Notes: generated by a model from the sequence alone, not told the origin. A stretch of DNA of 64,000 nucleotides from Rhodobacteraceae bacterium XHP0102 (GCA_025751475.1 JAOWLD010000003.1:1-64000), one strand, 5' to 3'. Numbered from the stretch's first letter, positions 25,309-34,264 are shown. Numbers and translations: made by a program.

Positions 25309-26325
25309 CTATGGGTCCGTCTGGATGGCGTGCGCCAATTGTTTGCCAAGGTTCATCGCTTGCTGCGTGCCAAAGGCGACACAGTATTTCGGATTTTCAG
25401 CCACCACCACGGAGACACCTGTGAGGTTGGACAAGGCTTTATCCAAATCACGGATCGCGGCGCCCCCACCTGTTAAGACCAAGCCATGCTCGTGAATATC
25501 GGCGGCCAAATCAGGCGGGGTGGTGTCCAACAGAACCATCACCGCATTCCAGATTTGTTCGACCAATGGCTCCAGCGCCTCGCAAATCTCATTGTCGACC
25601 AGTTCAAGCTTGCGCGGCAGGCCCGTGACCGCATCCCGACCGCGCACAATGGTCGCGCGGGAGTTTTCCTTGCTTTGCGGCAGGGCGGCGGCGATTTCAT
25701 GTTTGATCGTCTCGCAGGTGGCAAGGCCCACATTCAGGTTATGTTTCTTCTTGATGTAATTGGAGATGGCCGCATCAAAATGATCGCCGCCAACGCGCAC
25801 GGATTTCGCCTCGACAATCCCACCCAAGGAGATCACCGCAATTTCGGTTGTGCCGCCGCCAATATCCACGATCATCGAGCCAACAGGCTCCAGCACAGGC
25901 AGGCCTGCGCCTAGGGCCGCCGCCATCGGCTCCTCCACCAGACCCACCTTGCGCGCGCCCGCATTCTCGACCGAGGATTTGATCGCACGCTTCTCCACGG
26001 GCGTGGCCCCGAAGGGCACGCAGACATAGGCCACGGGCTTGGTAAAGGAAAATCGGTTCAGCGCCTTGCGCAAAAACGCGGCGATCATATCCTGCGCCGC
26101 GTCAAAATCCGCGATCACCCCATCCGACAGGGGGCGCGTGGCCTGAATGGAGTCGGGCGTTTTGCCCAGCATCAGCTTCGCATCATCGCCGACCGCCAAA
26201 ACCCGCTTGGTGCCATTTTTGACCTGATAGGCAATCACAGATGGCTCGTCCAAAAGCACACCCGTCTTATTGTCCACAATCACCGTATTGGCGGTGCCCA
26301 AGTCGATGCTTACGCCATAAACCAC
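25309..26325 (-). CDS. Divergent MreB-like actin homologue
   Basis: The product has 338 residues. Actin-fold motifs are present: phosphate 1 (DLGTANT, 8-14), phosphate 2 (DIGGGTTEIAV), the Gly-rich adenosine motif (LTGGGAAIRDLDKAL) and MreB-type 'EEPMAAALGAGLPV'. The amphipathic N-terminal membrane-binding helix usual for MreB of Gram-negatives is absent: the protein begins MVYGVSIDLGT. No mreC/mreD/pbp2 follow; a bactofilin and an LRR gene do. It is thus likely a second, specialised MreB paralogue. AT-rich DNA with ACGCGT repeats lies upstream. Confidence 0.85.
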   Translation of the reverse strand: MVYGVSIDLGTANTVIVDNKTGVLLDEPSVIAYQVKNGTKRVLAVGDDAKLMLGKTPDSIQATRPLSDGVIADFDAAQDMIAAFLRKALNRFSFTKPVAYVCVPFGATPVEKRAIKSSVENAGARKVGLVEEPMAAALGAGLPVLEPVGSMIVDIGGGTTEIAVISLGGIVEAKSVRVGGDHFDAAISNYIKKKHNLNVGLATCETIKHEIAAALPQSKENSRATIVRGRDAVTGLPRKLELVDNEICEALEPLVEQIWNAVMVLLDTTPPDLAADIHEHGLVLTGGGAAIRDLDKALSNLTGVSVVVAENPKYCVAFGTQQAMNLGKQLAHAIQTDP

Positions 26326-26560
26326 TTAACAAACCCTTGCGCGTCTGACCTGTCATATAAATCACGAGACGCGTTTGAAAAAACACACGCGTCCGAAAAA
26401 ATTGATACGCGTTATAATATGATATTGTCTACATATTTTTCCAAATTTGGATTTTAAATTAAGCGCGTAAGTTATAATATATATATTATATATTATTATT
26501 TAAATATGGTTTTTATATATCGTGGCAGGCGCGATGCGGGTTGGGCCTGCGTCCAGATCA
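26326..26560 (-). promoter_or_regulatory. Very AT-rich upstream region of the MreB-like gene with ACGCGT repeats
   Basis: Within this gap ACGCGT occurs three times, at 26369-26374, 26387-26392 and 26407-26412. The first two sit in a shared direct repeat of the form ACGCGTnnGAAAAAA. Next to them is a run of almost pure A/T from about 26412 to 26520 (ATATATTATATATTATTATT-like). It is probably the promoter and a regulator or nucleoid-protein site. The AT-rich stretch may alternatively be a scar of a lost element, as an integrase remnant follows. Confidence 0.4.
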
Positions 26561-26590
26561 GGGCGGGATGGGCGCAGGCGGGGGGCCGCC

Positions 26591-26674
26591 TTGCGCACAA
26601 CGCAGCGCTATGCGCATCTGGCATCCGACCGTTTGCAGAATGCCGCAAGGCTGATCGATGACGTATACGGCTGA
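26591..26674 (+). pseudogene. C-terminal remnant of a tyrosine integrase beside tRNA-Glu
   Basis: The plus frame encodes LRTTQRYAHLASDRLQNAAR and a few more residues to a TGA at 26672-26674. The 'TTQRYAHL' segment holds the nucleophile Tyr of phage integrases. The upstream part of the gene is missing. It ends 48 bp from the 3' end of tRNA-Glu, a usual integration target, so it marks an excised or eroded element. Confidence 0.7.
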
Positions 26675-26722
26675 CTGCCCGAATGGCCGCGCTACGGTGA
26701 TTTTCGGATGATTTGGAAAAGG

Positions 26723-26797
26723 TGGCAGCCCGTAGGGGAATCGAACCCCTCTTTCCAGGTTGAAAACCTGGCGTCCTAACCGATAGACGAACGGGCC
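26723..26797 (-). tRNA. tRNA-Glu (anticodon TTC)
   Basis: The minus strand folds to a full cloverleaf of 75 nt including an encoded CCA. The acceptor GGCCCGT pairs with ACGGGCT (one G-T), the anticodon arm CCAGG-TTTTCAA-CCTGG carries TTC, and the T-loop has TTCGATT. Discriminator G. Confidence 0.97.
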
Positions 26798-26896
26798 ACG
26801 CGTGATGTGGGCGGTTATTAGGAAATGCACGGCGGGGGCGCAAGGGGATTCTGCATTCGAGCGCGCGAATTTTTCCGACCCTTCAGAGGCCTTGGT

Positions 26897-28681
26897 TCAG
26901 GCCCCCTTTGATGCATCGGCCCATGCCGCATCTTCGAGGCGCAATTGCACCTTCACGCGGCCCTGCCAGTGGTTCACCTCTAGGCGACCTGCCAGATGCA
27001 GCTTGCGGCCAGATGTTTGGGCCTCTTGGAGGGCAGGGCCGAGGGGGCCGTCCATCGCACCAAAGGCAATGCCTTCAAGCCGGCTTGGCCCACCATCGGT
27101 GGCGGTGAATTTCAGATGGTTCTCGCCCACAGGCTTGGTGAAGCTGATCCGAAGGCTGGGCAGGACAAAGCGCGGGGCAGGGGAGGAGGCGCCAAACGGG
27201 CCTGCCTGTTCCATCTGCGCGAGCAACTCTGGCGTTGCGGCGGAGGGCAGGATCACGGCATCAACCCTTAGATCTTGATGGGTTTCTCCACCTGCACCTT
27301 GGCGGGCCAAAAGCGCGCTGAGGCGGTCCATCGCTGGTTCCAATTGCGCGCGGCTTAGGCTTAGGCCCGCGGCCATTTTGTGGCCTCCGCCTTTTTCAAT
27401 CATGCCTTCCGCGGCCAATTTCTGGATCGCGGCCCCCAGATCTACGCCTGACACCGAGCGGCCCGATCCTTTGCCTGCATCCCCATCAAAACCGATGACA
27501 ACGGCGGGGCGGTTGGTGGTCTCTTTCAGGCGGCTTGCGACAATCCCCACCACGCCTGCGTGCCATCCCTCGCCCGCCGCCCAAACCAACGGGCCATCTA
27601 GCCCGCGCGATTCGGCCTGTTCAAGGGCTGCGGCGCGCACCGCCGCCTCGATGTCGCGGCGGTCTGTGTTCAGGCTTTCCAACCGCTGGGCCAGTTCTGT
27701 CGCCTCTTGCATATTGGTTGTGCACAAAAGCCGCGCGCCCAAATCCGCCTCGCCAATGCGCCCGCCTGCATTGATCCGAGGCCCCAGAACAAATCCCAAA
27801 TGATAGGCGCTTGGGGGACGGTCGAGGCGGGCAACATCGCAGAGCGCCACCAGCCCCGTCCGCTGTCGGCGGGCCATCACAGTCAGCCCTTGGCGCACAA
27901 AGGCGCGATTGACACCGATCAGGGGCGCGACATCGGCCACAGTCGCAAGCGCCACGAGATCCAACATTGCGATCAGATCGGGGCCAGTTTTGCCGTGGTC
28001 TTCGCGCAGGCGGCGGTTCATCTCGACCAAGACCAAAAACACCACGGCGGCGGCACAAAGATGGCCCAATTCGCCCGTCTCATCTTGGCGGTTTGGGTTC
28101 ACCACGGCCACACACTCTGGCAAGGTGGCCCCGCCCAAGTGGTGATCGAGAACGACCACATCACAGCCCGCTGCCGCAATCGGCTCGTGCGACAATGTTC
28201 CGCAATCGACACAGATAATCAGATCATGTGCCGCACCCAACTCCTGCATCGCGGGGATATTGGGGCCATAGCCCTCGTCAATTCTATCAGGCACATAAAG
28301 CGTGGCTGTTTGACCCATTTGGCGCAACCAATCCACAAGGAGGGCGGCAGAACTGCCGCCATCGACATCGTAATCTGCGAAAATCGCGATTTTTTGGCGG
28401 GTTGTGACCGCGGCGAGAATGCGCGCAGCCGCTTTGTCCATGTCCCGCAAATGGCGCGGATCGGGCAGCAGATCGCGCAAAGCGGGGCTGAGGAACCGCA
28501 TGGCCTGTTCGGGGTCAATGCCGCGCTGTGCCAATAGGATCGCAACCGCCTCAGGCAGCTGCGTTTCGCGGGTAATTGCGGCGGCATGGCGCATTACTTC
28601 AGGGGCAGGTGCAATCCAGCGCTTTGCCCCCAGCGAACGGGTCACATCGAGGCAGATGTTTTGCACGCCTGCCTCCATCAA
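26897..28681 (-). CDS. recJ: Single-stranded-DNA exonuclease RecJ
   Basis: The product has 594 residues, the usual length. It is a DHH phosphoesterase with 'FADYDVDGGSSAALL' (Asp 103, 105, 107), 'VDCGT' (D159) and LDHH (179-181), a DHHA1 region (about 375-480 with 'GWHAGVVGIVASRLKE' and 'GKGSGRSV') and a C-terminal OB fold. It digests single-stranded DNA 5' to 3' in recombination and mismatch repair. Its start overlaps the stop of the isochorismatase-like gene by 4 bp. It is last of the hom-glpX run. Confidence 0.96.
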   Translation of the reverse strand: MMEAGVQNICLDVTRSLGAKRWIAPAPEVMRHAAAITRETQLPEAVAILLAQRGIDPEQAMRFLSPALRDLLPDPRHLRDMDKAAARILAAVTTRQKIAIFADYDVDGGSSAALLVDWLRQMGQTATLYVPDRIDEGYGPNIPAMQELGAAHDLIICVDCGTLSHEPIAAAGCDVVVLDHHLGGATLPECVAVVNPNRQDETGELGHLCAAAVVFLVLVEMNRRLREDHGKTGPDLIAMLDLVALATVADVAPLIGVNRAFVRQGLTVMARRQRTGLVALCDVARLDRPPSAYHLGFVLGPRINAGGRIGEADLGARLLCTTNMQEATELAQRLESLNTDRRDIEAAVRAAALEQAESRGLDGPLVWAAGEGWHAGVVGIVASRLKETTNRPAVVIGFDGDAGKGSGRSVSGVDLGAAIQKLAAEGMIEKGGGHKMAAGLSLSRAQLEPAMDRLSALLARQGAGGETHQDLRVDAVILPSAATPELLAQMEQAGPFGASSPAPRFVLPSLRISFTKPVGENHLKFTATDGGPSRLEGIAFGAMDGPLGPALQEAQTSGRKLHLAGRLEVNHWQGRVKVQLRLEDAAWADASKGA

Positions 28682-29241
28682 GATTGACCGCGCAAGATGG
28701 CCGCACAGCTGACGGCTTGGGCAAATTCGCCATGCAGATGGGCGATGGCGATTTGATGGCTGAGTTCAGGATCGATTGGCATCGGGTTGTCTGACCAATC
28801 CATTTGCATATTCCCTGCAAAAGCGGCGCAAGCATCATGGGCCAAAATCACATCAAACCCCAAATTGCCCGCCATACGGGTGCTGGTCGAGACGCAATGG
28901 GGCGTGGTGAGCCCCGCAATAATCAACCCGTCATGCCCCCTGCGGCGCAAATGTTCCTCAAGCCCTGTGCCGATGAAGGCGGAATTGACGGATTTCTCGA
29001 ACACAACTTCATCGCCAATCGGGGCCAGCGCATCCATGAACGCGAACCCCGCACTTGCCTTGGCCAGAGGGCTGCCTGCTGCACGCGAGGCGTGGCGTAT
29101 GTGAATGACGGGTGCCTTGATGGTCCGCCAATGAGACAGCAGGCGGGCGGCATTTGTTTCGGCCGCGGGGTTATTGCGCGCGCCCCATTGGGGCGCATCA
29201 AATCCTTTTTGGAAATCAATCAGGATCAGTGCGCGCGCCAT
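28678..29241 (-). CDS. Isochorismatase-family cysteine hydrolase
   Basis: The product has 187 residues. The catalytic triad is recognisable: Asp in 'LILIDFQKGFD', Lys in 'EVVFEKSVNSAFIGTG' and Cys in 'LIIAGLTTPHCVSTSTRMA'. Members hydrolyse amides or enol ethers such as nicotinamide, biuret or isochorismate; the substrate here is not clear. It starts right after the glpX stop and overlaps recJ, so it is co-transcribed with both. It looks like an insertion into the usual glpX-recJ pair. Confidence 0.85.
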   Translation of the reverse strand: MARALILIDFQKGFDAPQWGARNNPAAETNAARLLSHWRTIKAPVIHIRHASRAAGSPLAKASAGFAFMDALAPIGDEVVFEKSVNSAFIGTGLEEHLRRRGHDGLIIAGLTTPHCVSTSTRMAGNLGFDVILAHDACAAFAGNMQMDWSDNPMPIDPELSHQIAIAHLHGEFAQAVSCAAILRGQS

Positions 29242-30210
29242 TTATCGGCCCGTGGGGTGGCGATAGCTCATGCGGCGGATCGAGCCCGTTTTGGATCGCA
29301 TCAGGATGGTCTCCGTGGTGAGCCAACCTGGTTCGCGCTTGATGCCTGGCAGGATCGATCCAGATGTGACACCCGTTGCCGCAAAGATCACATCTTGGGT
29401 CACCATATCATCGCGGGTGTAGACACGGTCAAAATCGGTGATCCCTGCCTTCGTGGCGCGGGCGCGTTCATCGGCATTGCGAAACACCAACCGACCCCAC
29501 ATCTGCCCGCCCATACATTTCAGCGCAGCGGCGGCCAGCACCCCCTCGGGCGCGCCGCCTTGACCCATATACATATCGATTCCTGTCAAATTGGCCTCGG
29601 CTGTATGGATAACGCCCGCCACATCGCCATCGGTAATCAGGCGGATCGCGGCCCCTGTGCCGCGAATTTCTGCAATCATCGCCTCATGGCGCGGGCGTTC
29701 CAGCACGCAGACCGTAATGTCGCTGGGGCTGCAGCCGCGCGCTTTGGCCAGGGTCAAAACCCGTTCTGCGGGGGTCATGTCCAGATCGAGGATGCCCTCG
29801 GGGTATCCTGGTCCAATAGCCAGCTTGTCCATATAAGTATCAGGAGCGTGCAACATGGAGCCGCGCGGCCCCATCGCAATCACCGTCAATGCGTTTGGCA
29901 TATCCTTTGCGGTTAGGGTCGTGCCCTCAAGCGGATCAAGCGCAATATCAACGGCGGGGCCTGTGCCTGTGCCAACCTCTTCGCCGATATAGAGCATCGG
30001 GGCCTCGTCCCGCTCGCCCTCACCGATGACGACCACGCCTTGAATATCCAACAGGTTCAGCTGCTCGCGCATGGCGTTCACCGCGGCTTGGTCGGCGGCT
30101 TTCTCGTCTCCGCGCCCAATCAGATCGGCCGATGCGATTGCAGCCGCCTCCGAAACACGGGCCAATCCCAAGGAGAGCATTCGATCATTGAAATCGGATT
30201 TTTTGGACAT
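29242..30210 (-). CDS. glpX: Class II fructose-1,6-bisphosphatase
   Basis: The product has 322 residues. The metal-binding motifs 'VVIGEGERDEAPMLYIGEEV' and 'DIALDPLEGTTL' are those of GlpX. It removes phosphate from fructose-1,6-bisphosphate in gluconeogenesis (and sedoheptulose bisphosphate in some relatives). It is 18 bp after hom in the same operon. Confidence 0.95.
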   Translation of the reverse strand: MSKKSDFNDRMLSLGLARVSEAAAIASADLIGRGDEKAADQAAVNAMREQLNLLDIQGVVVIGEGERDEAPMLYIGEEVGTGTGPAVDIALDPLEGTTLTAKDMPNALTVIAMGPRGSMLHAPDTYMDKLAIGPGYPEGILDLDMTPAERVLTLAKARGCSPSDITVCVLERPRHEAMIAEIRGTGAAIRLITDGDVAGVIHTAEANLTGIDMYMGQGGAPEGVLAAAALKCMGGQMWGRLVFRNADERARATKAGITDFDRVYTRDDMVTQDVIFAATGVTSGSILPGIKREPGWLTTETILMRSKTGSIRRMSYRHPTGR

Positions 30211-30228
30211 GGGCGTTTGGCCTTTCTT

Positions 30229-31518
30229 TCAAACTTCTTCAATGCGCAGCGCGATTGGTGCGCTTTCCAAAACGCCTGTTTGCGGAAGCGCCGCAAGGGC
30301 CTCCTGCAAGGCGGGATATGCGGCTTTATGCGTGACGATCAAAACAGGTGCAGCCGCGTCAGGATGATCATACTGGCGCATTCGGTCAATGGATATGCCA
30401 TTGTCGCCCAAGACCGTGGCAATTTTCGCCAAGGCACCTGGCTTGTCGGTTAATGTCATGCGGATATAGTAGCACGCCGCCGAAGCCGCAGTGGCGGCTG
30501 TGGCGGGCTTCAGGCTTTTGGCGGGTTGGCCGAATGTGGAAATCCGTGTGCCGCGCGCAATGTCGCATATATCCGAGAGCACCGCGCTTGCGGTCGGACC
30601 TTCGCCTGCGCCCGCGCCGCGCAGCACGATTTGGCCCACATGATCGCCCTCGACAACGACCATATTCGTGCCCCCCTCCAATTGCCCCAACGGGGAGGAC
30701 GCAGGGACAAGGCATGGGGTCATGCGCTGCTCAAGGCCACGACCCGTCATCCGTGCCACGCCCAGAAGTTTGATCTTGAAGCCCAAATCGGCGGCGCGGT
30801 TGATGTCCTCGATGGTGATCGCCCCGATCCCCTCAAGGCGGATACCGCCAAAATCCACCTGTGTGCCAAAGGCGATTGCCGACAGCAAAGCCAGCTTATG
30901 CCCCGCATCAATGCCACCCACATCCAATTGCGGGTCCGCTTCCAGATAGCCCAGGCCATCGGCCTCCGCGAAGGCCTCTTCGTAGGTCAGGCCCGCATTT
31001 TCCATCCGCGTGAGGATGTAGTTGCAGGTGCCATTCATCACCCCCATCACGCGAGTTATCTGGTTGCCTGCCAGACCTTCGGTCAGGGCTTTGATAATCG
31101 GAATGCCCCCTGCAACAGCGGCCTCAAAGCGCAGCACAAGGTTCTCGGCCTCGGCGGCTTCGGCCAAAGCCTGACCGTGCAGGGCCAACAATGCCTTATT
31201 GGCCGTGACAACATCTTTGCCCGCGGCAATCGCGGCCTCGGTCGCGGCCTTGGCGGGACCGTCTGAGCCACCCATCAATTCGACAAACACATCCACATCT
31301 TCGCGCTTGGCCATCGCAACAGGATCGTCTTCCCATGCGTATTTCGCCAAATTCACGCCCCGATCCTTATCGCGATTGCGCGCACTGACCGCCGTTATCA
31401 TGACCTTGCGTCCTGTGCGCGCCTCGATCAACGGGCCATTGTTTTGGATCATTTTGATGACACCCGTGCCAACTGTGCCAAGACCTGCGAGTGCAAGACG
31501 CAAAGGGCGTTCCATCAT
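30229..31518 (-). CDS. hom: Homoserine dehydrogenase
   Basis: The product has 429 residues from the ATG at 31518; the frame extends upstream to 31596 without support. It has an N-terminal NAD(P) fold (GLGTVGTGVI), a catalytic domain with 'GVMNGTCNYILTRM' and 'EADPQLDVGGIDAGHKLALL', and a C-terminal ACT domain (YIRMTLTDKPGALAKIATVL) that usually gives threonine feedback. It makes homoserine for Thr and Met synthesis. First gene of hom-glpX-x-recJ. Confidence 0.96.
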   Translation of the reverse strand: MMERPLRLALAGLGTVGTGVIKMIQNNGPLIEARTGRKVMITAVSARNRDKDRGVNLAKYAWEDDPVAMAKREDVDVFVELMGGSDGPAKAATEAAIAAGKDVVTANKALLALHGQALAEAAEAENLVLRFEAAVAGGIPIIKALTEGLAGNQITRVMGVMNGTCNYILTRMENAGLTYEEAFAEADGLGYLEADPQLDVGGIDAGHKLALLSAIAFGTQVDFGGIRLEGIGAITIEDINRAADLGFKIKLLGVARMTGRGLEQRMTPCLVPASSPLGQLEGGTNMVVVEGDHVGQIVLRGAGAGEGPTASAVLSDICDIARGTRISTFGQPAKSLKPATAATAASAACYYIRMTLTDKPGALAKIATVLGDNGISIDRMRQYDHPDAAAPVLIVTHKAAYPALQEALAALPQTGVLESAPIALRIEEV

Positions 31519-31625
31519 CCAAACCTCCAAAGCCTGCGCGGGGGGTGCGCCAGAAAAAACTGCACCCCTGTTAGCCCCTTCCAAAGCAAGGTGCAACGCA
31601 AGCAGGGCAACAATTCCAAAAGGAT

Positions 31626-31880
31626 TTATTCCAGCGGCGCTTCGGCCAAAGCCGCGGCGCGGTTGCGCAGGTTTTCGGCGCGCGCGGTAAGCGCATCTGC
31701 GGTGCGCTGTCCTGTGGTTGGCTCTCCTGTGGTGGGTGGGGTGCCCTCCACGTCCAAGTCCCGCATGGGCAGCAGGTCAGGATAGGTTGCGTTGCGCACA
31801 TCTTGCCGCGCACCGTCTTGCGTGCTGCAGGCAGGCAAGGCGAAGCTCAGGATCAATGCAAGGGCGAGATATCTGCGCAT
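31626..31880 (-). CDS. Small lipoprotein
   Basis: The product has 84 residues from the ATG at 31880. The signal peptide (MRRYLALALILSFALPACST) has a lipobox LPAC, so it should be acylated and processed at Cys18. The mature part is short, polar and Ala/Arg/Glu rich near the end. No domain is recognised. It lies upstream of hom on the same strand, with a 107-bp gap. Confidence 0.65.
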   Translation of the reverse strand: MRRYLALALILSFALPACSTQDGARQDVRNATYPDLLPMRDLDVEGTPPTTGEPTTGQRTADALTARAENLRNRAAALAEAPLE

Positions 31881-32058
31881 AATCTTGCGATAGCGCGGCG
31901 CGTGCGGCGGGTCTAGCGTTGATTTGCTAAAACCAGCGCGGGGTTTTGCCCTTGTGCCGCATTTTATGCCTAGAGTGACGCGGGAAACACGCAATCACGC
32001 CGCGTAGGCGCTAGCCTGTCACGAAGACTGCTGCATATGAATGACAAAAAGGGATAAA

Positions 32059-33117
32059 ATGGAGCATCTGTATCTCGACAATCCCTATCGGGGAAAGGGT
32101 TTGCCAGATTTGCGCGATTTTCCCAGTGATGATCCGCGCCCTGTCCAAGCTTTGTTGGCGCAATGTCCCGCCTATGCGCCAACGCCGTTATTGTCACGCG
32201 ATGATCTCGCAAAGGTCGCGGGCGTTGCTGCGTTTTTTGTGAAAGATGAACGTGGGCGAATGGGCCTTGGCAGTTTCAAAGCATTGGGCGCGGCCTATGT
32301 GATTGCCCGCGCTGCACAGGACGCAATGGCCAATGGCGCGCGCGATTATGGCTCTGCGCTTAAAGGCCGTGCCTTTATCGCGGCCAGTGCGGGCAATCAC
32401 GGCCTGTCCGTGGCCGCAGGGGCGCGGGTCTTTGGGGCGCGCGCCATAATTTATTTGTCTGACACTGTGCCTGAGGCCTTTGCCAATCGCCTGCGCGCGC
32501 AAGGGGCGGAGCCACGCCGTGCAGGGGCAACCTATGAGGAAAGCATGAAGGCCGCCGAGGCCGCCGCAGCGGCAGGCGAAGGCACGCTTTTGCCCGATAG
32601 CACATGGGCGGGTGAGATGACCCAAGGTTATTTGGTCATGGAGGGGTATTTGCAAATCGGCGCAGAAATGGCCGAAGCGATGGACAGCCCCCCAACGCAT
32701 ATTTTCTTGCAGGCGGGTGTTGGGGGCATGGCAGGGGCATTGGCGGCCCATGCCCGCGCCACATGGGGGCAGGGGCCGCAGATTATCGTGGTCGAGCCTG
32801 ATGCCGCCCCCGCCCTGAAAGATGCGATTGCCGCAGGTCATGTGATCGACAGCCAAGGCCCTGTATCAATCATGGGGCGGCTTGACTGCAAAACCGCCTC
32901 GTTGGTGGCGCTTGCGGGCCTTGCGCGCGATGCGGATCAGTTTGTGACGATTTCGGATGGCCAAGCGGCCTCAGGTGTGGCGCGTCTGGCCGAAGCGGGG
33001 CTTGCCTCAACCCCATCTGGGGCCGCAGGGGTGATTGCGGCGGCCTATCTCGGCTACAAATTTCCACCCGATGCGCGGGTTCTTTGTGTGCTCAGCGAAG
33101 GGCCTGAGGATGTCTGA
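32059..33117 (+). CDS. Diaminopropionate ammonia-lyase-like PLP enzyme
   Basis: The product has 352 residues from the ATG at 32059 (AAGGGA 7 bp upstream); an ATG at 32041 would add six. It is a fold type II PLP enzyme: the Lys is in 'GLGSFKALGAAYVI' and the PLP-phosphate loop is 'ASAGNHGLSVAAGARVFGA'. 'DSTWAGEMTQGYLVMEGY' is typical of diaminopropionate ammonia-lyase, which releases ammonia and pyruvate from 2,3-diaminopropionate. Relatives act on threo-hydroxyaspartate or threonine, so the substrate is not certain. It overlaps the following M24 gene by 8 bp. Confidence 0.78.
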   Translation: MEHLYLDNPYRGKGLPDLRDFPSDDPRPVQALLAQCPAYAPTPLLSRDDLAKVAGVAAFFVKDERGRMGLGSFKALGAAYVIARAAQDAMANGARDYGSALKGRAFIAASAGNHGLSVAAGARVFGARAIIYLSDTVPEAFANRLRAQGAEPRRAGATYEESMKAAEAAAAAGEGTLLPDSTWAGEMTQGYLVMEGYLQIGAEMAEAMDSPPTHIFLQAGVGGMAGALAAHARATWGQGPQIIVVEPDAAPALKDAIAAGHVIDSQGPVSIMGRLDCKTASLVALAGLARDADQFVTISDGQAASGVARLAEAGLASTPSGAAGVIAAAYLGYKFPPDARVLCVLSEGPEDV

Positions 33118-34261
33118 CCTGTTCCCGCCCTCTGAATATCACCGCCGTCACAGCGCGATTCAGGCCCGCCTGCAGGCCGCAGGCCTAGACGCGATTTTGC
33201 TGACCCAAGCGGCGGATATTTTCTATGTTACAGGGTTTCTGACGCGGTTTTGGGAAAGCCCCGCCCGGCCTTGGTTCTTGGTGATCCCCGCCACAGGTGC
33301 CCCGATTGCCGTGATCCCTGAGATCGGCGCGCATCTCATGGGGAAATCGGTGATCACCGATATCCGCACATGGTCCGCGCCACGCCCCGAGGATGATGGC
33401 ATCAGCCTGCTTGCCGAGACATTGTCTGAGGTTGTGCCACAGGGCGGCAAGATTGGTGTGGCGATGGGGCATGAGACCCATTTGCGTATGCCGTTGGGTG
33501 ATTATTCAAGGCTGGAAGGACGACTGGCCCCGCGCGCCTTTGTAGATGCAACCGATGTGATGCACCGCACCCGCGAAGTGAAATCCCCGCTTGAGTTGGA
33601 GAAATTGCGCCAGATTTGTGCAATTGCGGACCGTGCCTTTGCCCGTGTTGGCGAGATTGCCCGCGCAGGCACCAATTTGGACGTGGCGTTTCGCGCCTTT
33701 CAAATCTTGCTTTTGGAGGAAGGCGCTGATTGGGTCTCTTACGTGGCGGGTGGTGCAGGGCAGGGGGGATATGGGGATGTGATCTCGCCCGCTGCGCCAA
33801 AACAGCTGTGCAATGGCGATATTTTGATGCTGGATACAGGCGCGGTCAAAGACGGATATTTCTGTGATTTTGACCGAAATTTTGCCATTGGAACCCCAAG
33901 CCCTGAGGCGGCACGCGGGCATCAGATTTTACACGATACAATTTATGCAGCGATGGAGGTGATAGCGCCGAATATGCGCGCCTGTGATCTGCATAGCGTG
34001 CTGTGCCGCGAGATCACCGCACGCGGCGGCGCGCCTTGTGCGGGGCGTTTGGGGCATGGGTTGGGGGTGACACTGACCGAATGGCCATCCCTCACGCCGC
34101 AAGATCAAACAGTGCTGCCCGCAGGTATGGTTCTCACGCTTGAGCCATCTGTGGATCTGGGTCAGGGGCGGATTTTGGTGGCGGAGGAAAATATCGTCAT
34201 AACAGAAAACGGGGCAGGGTTTTTGACCAACCCCGCCCCGCGTGACATTCCAATCTTGTAA
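33110..34261 (+). CDS. M24 family (Xaa-Pro-like) metallopeptidase
   Basis: The product has 383 residues from the ATG at 33110. The N-terminal creatinase-like domain spans about 15-150 and the pita-bread domain about 160-375, with metal ligands D242, D253, H316, E345 and E359 all in place. Relatives include aminopeptidase P, creatinase and ectoine hydrolase. The overlap with the PLP lyase suggests the two degrade one compound in turn: hydrolysis to an amino acid, then deamination. This is inference. Confidence 0.82.
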   Translation: MSDLFPPSEYHRRHSAIQARLQAAGLDAILLTQAADIFYVTGFLTRFWESPARPWFLVIPATGAPIAVIPEIGAHLMGKSVITDIRTWSAPRPEDDGISLLAETLSEVVPQGGKIGVAMGHETHLRMPLGDYSRLEGRLAPRAFVDATDVMHRTREVKSPLELEKLRQICAIADRAFARVGEIARAGTNLDVAFRAFQILLLEEGADWVSYVAGGAGQGGYGDVISPAAPKQLCNGDILMLDTGAVKDGYFCDFDRNFAIGTPSPEAARGHQILHDTIYAAMEVIAPNMRACDLHSVLCREITARGGAPCAGRLGHGLGVTLTEWPSLTPQDQTVLPAGMVLTLEPSVDLGQGRILVAEENIVITENGAGFLTNPAPRDIPIL

Positions 34262-34264
34262 GCG

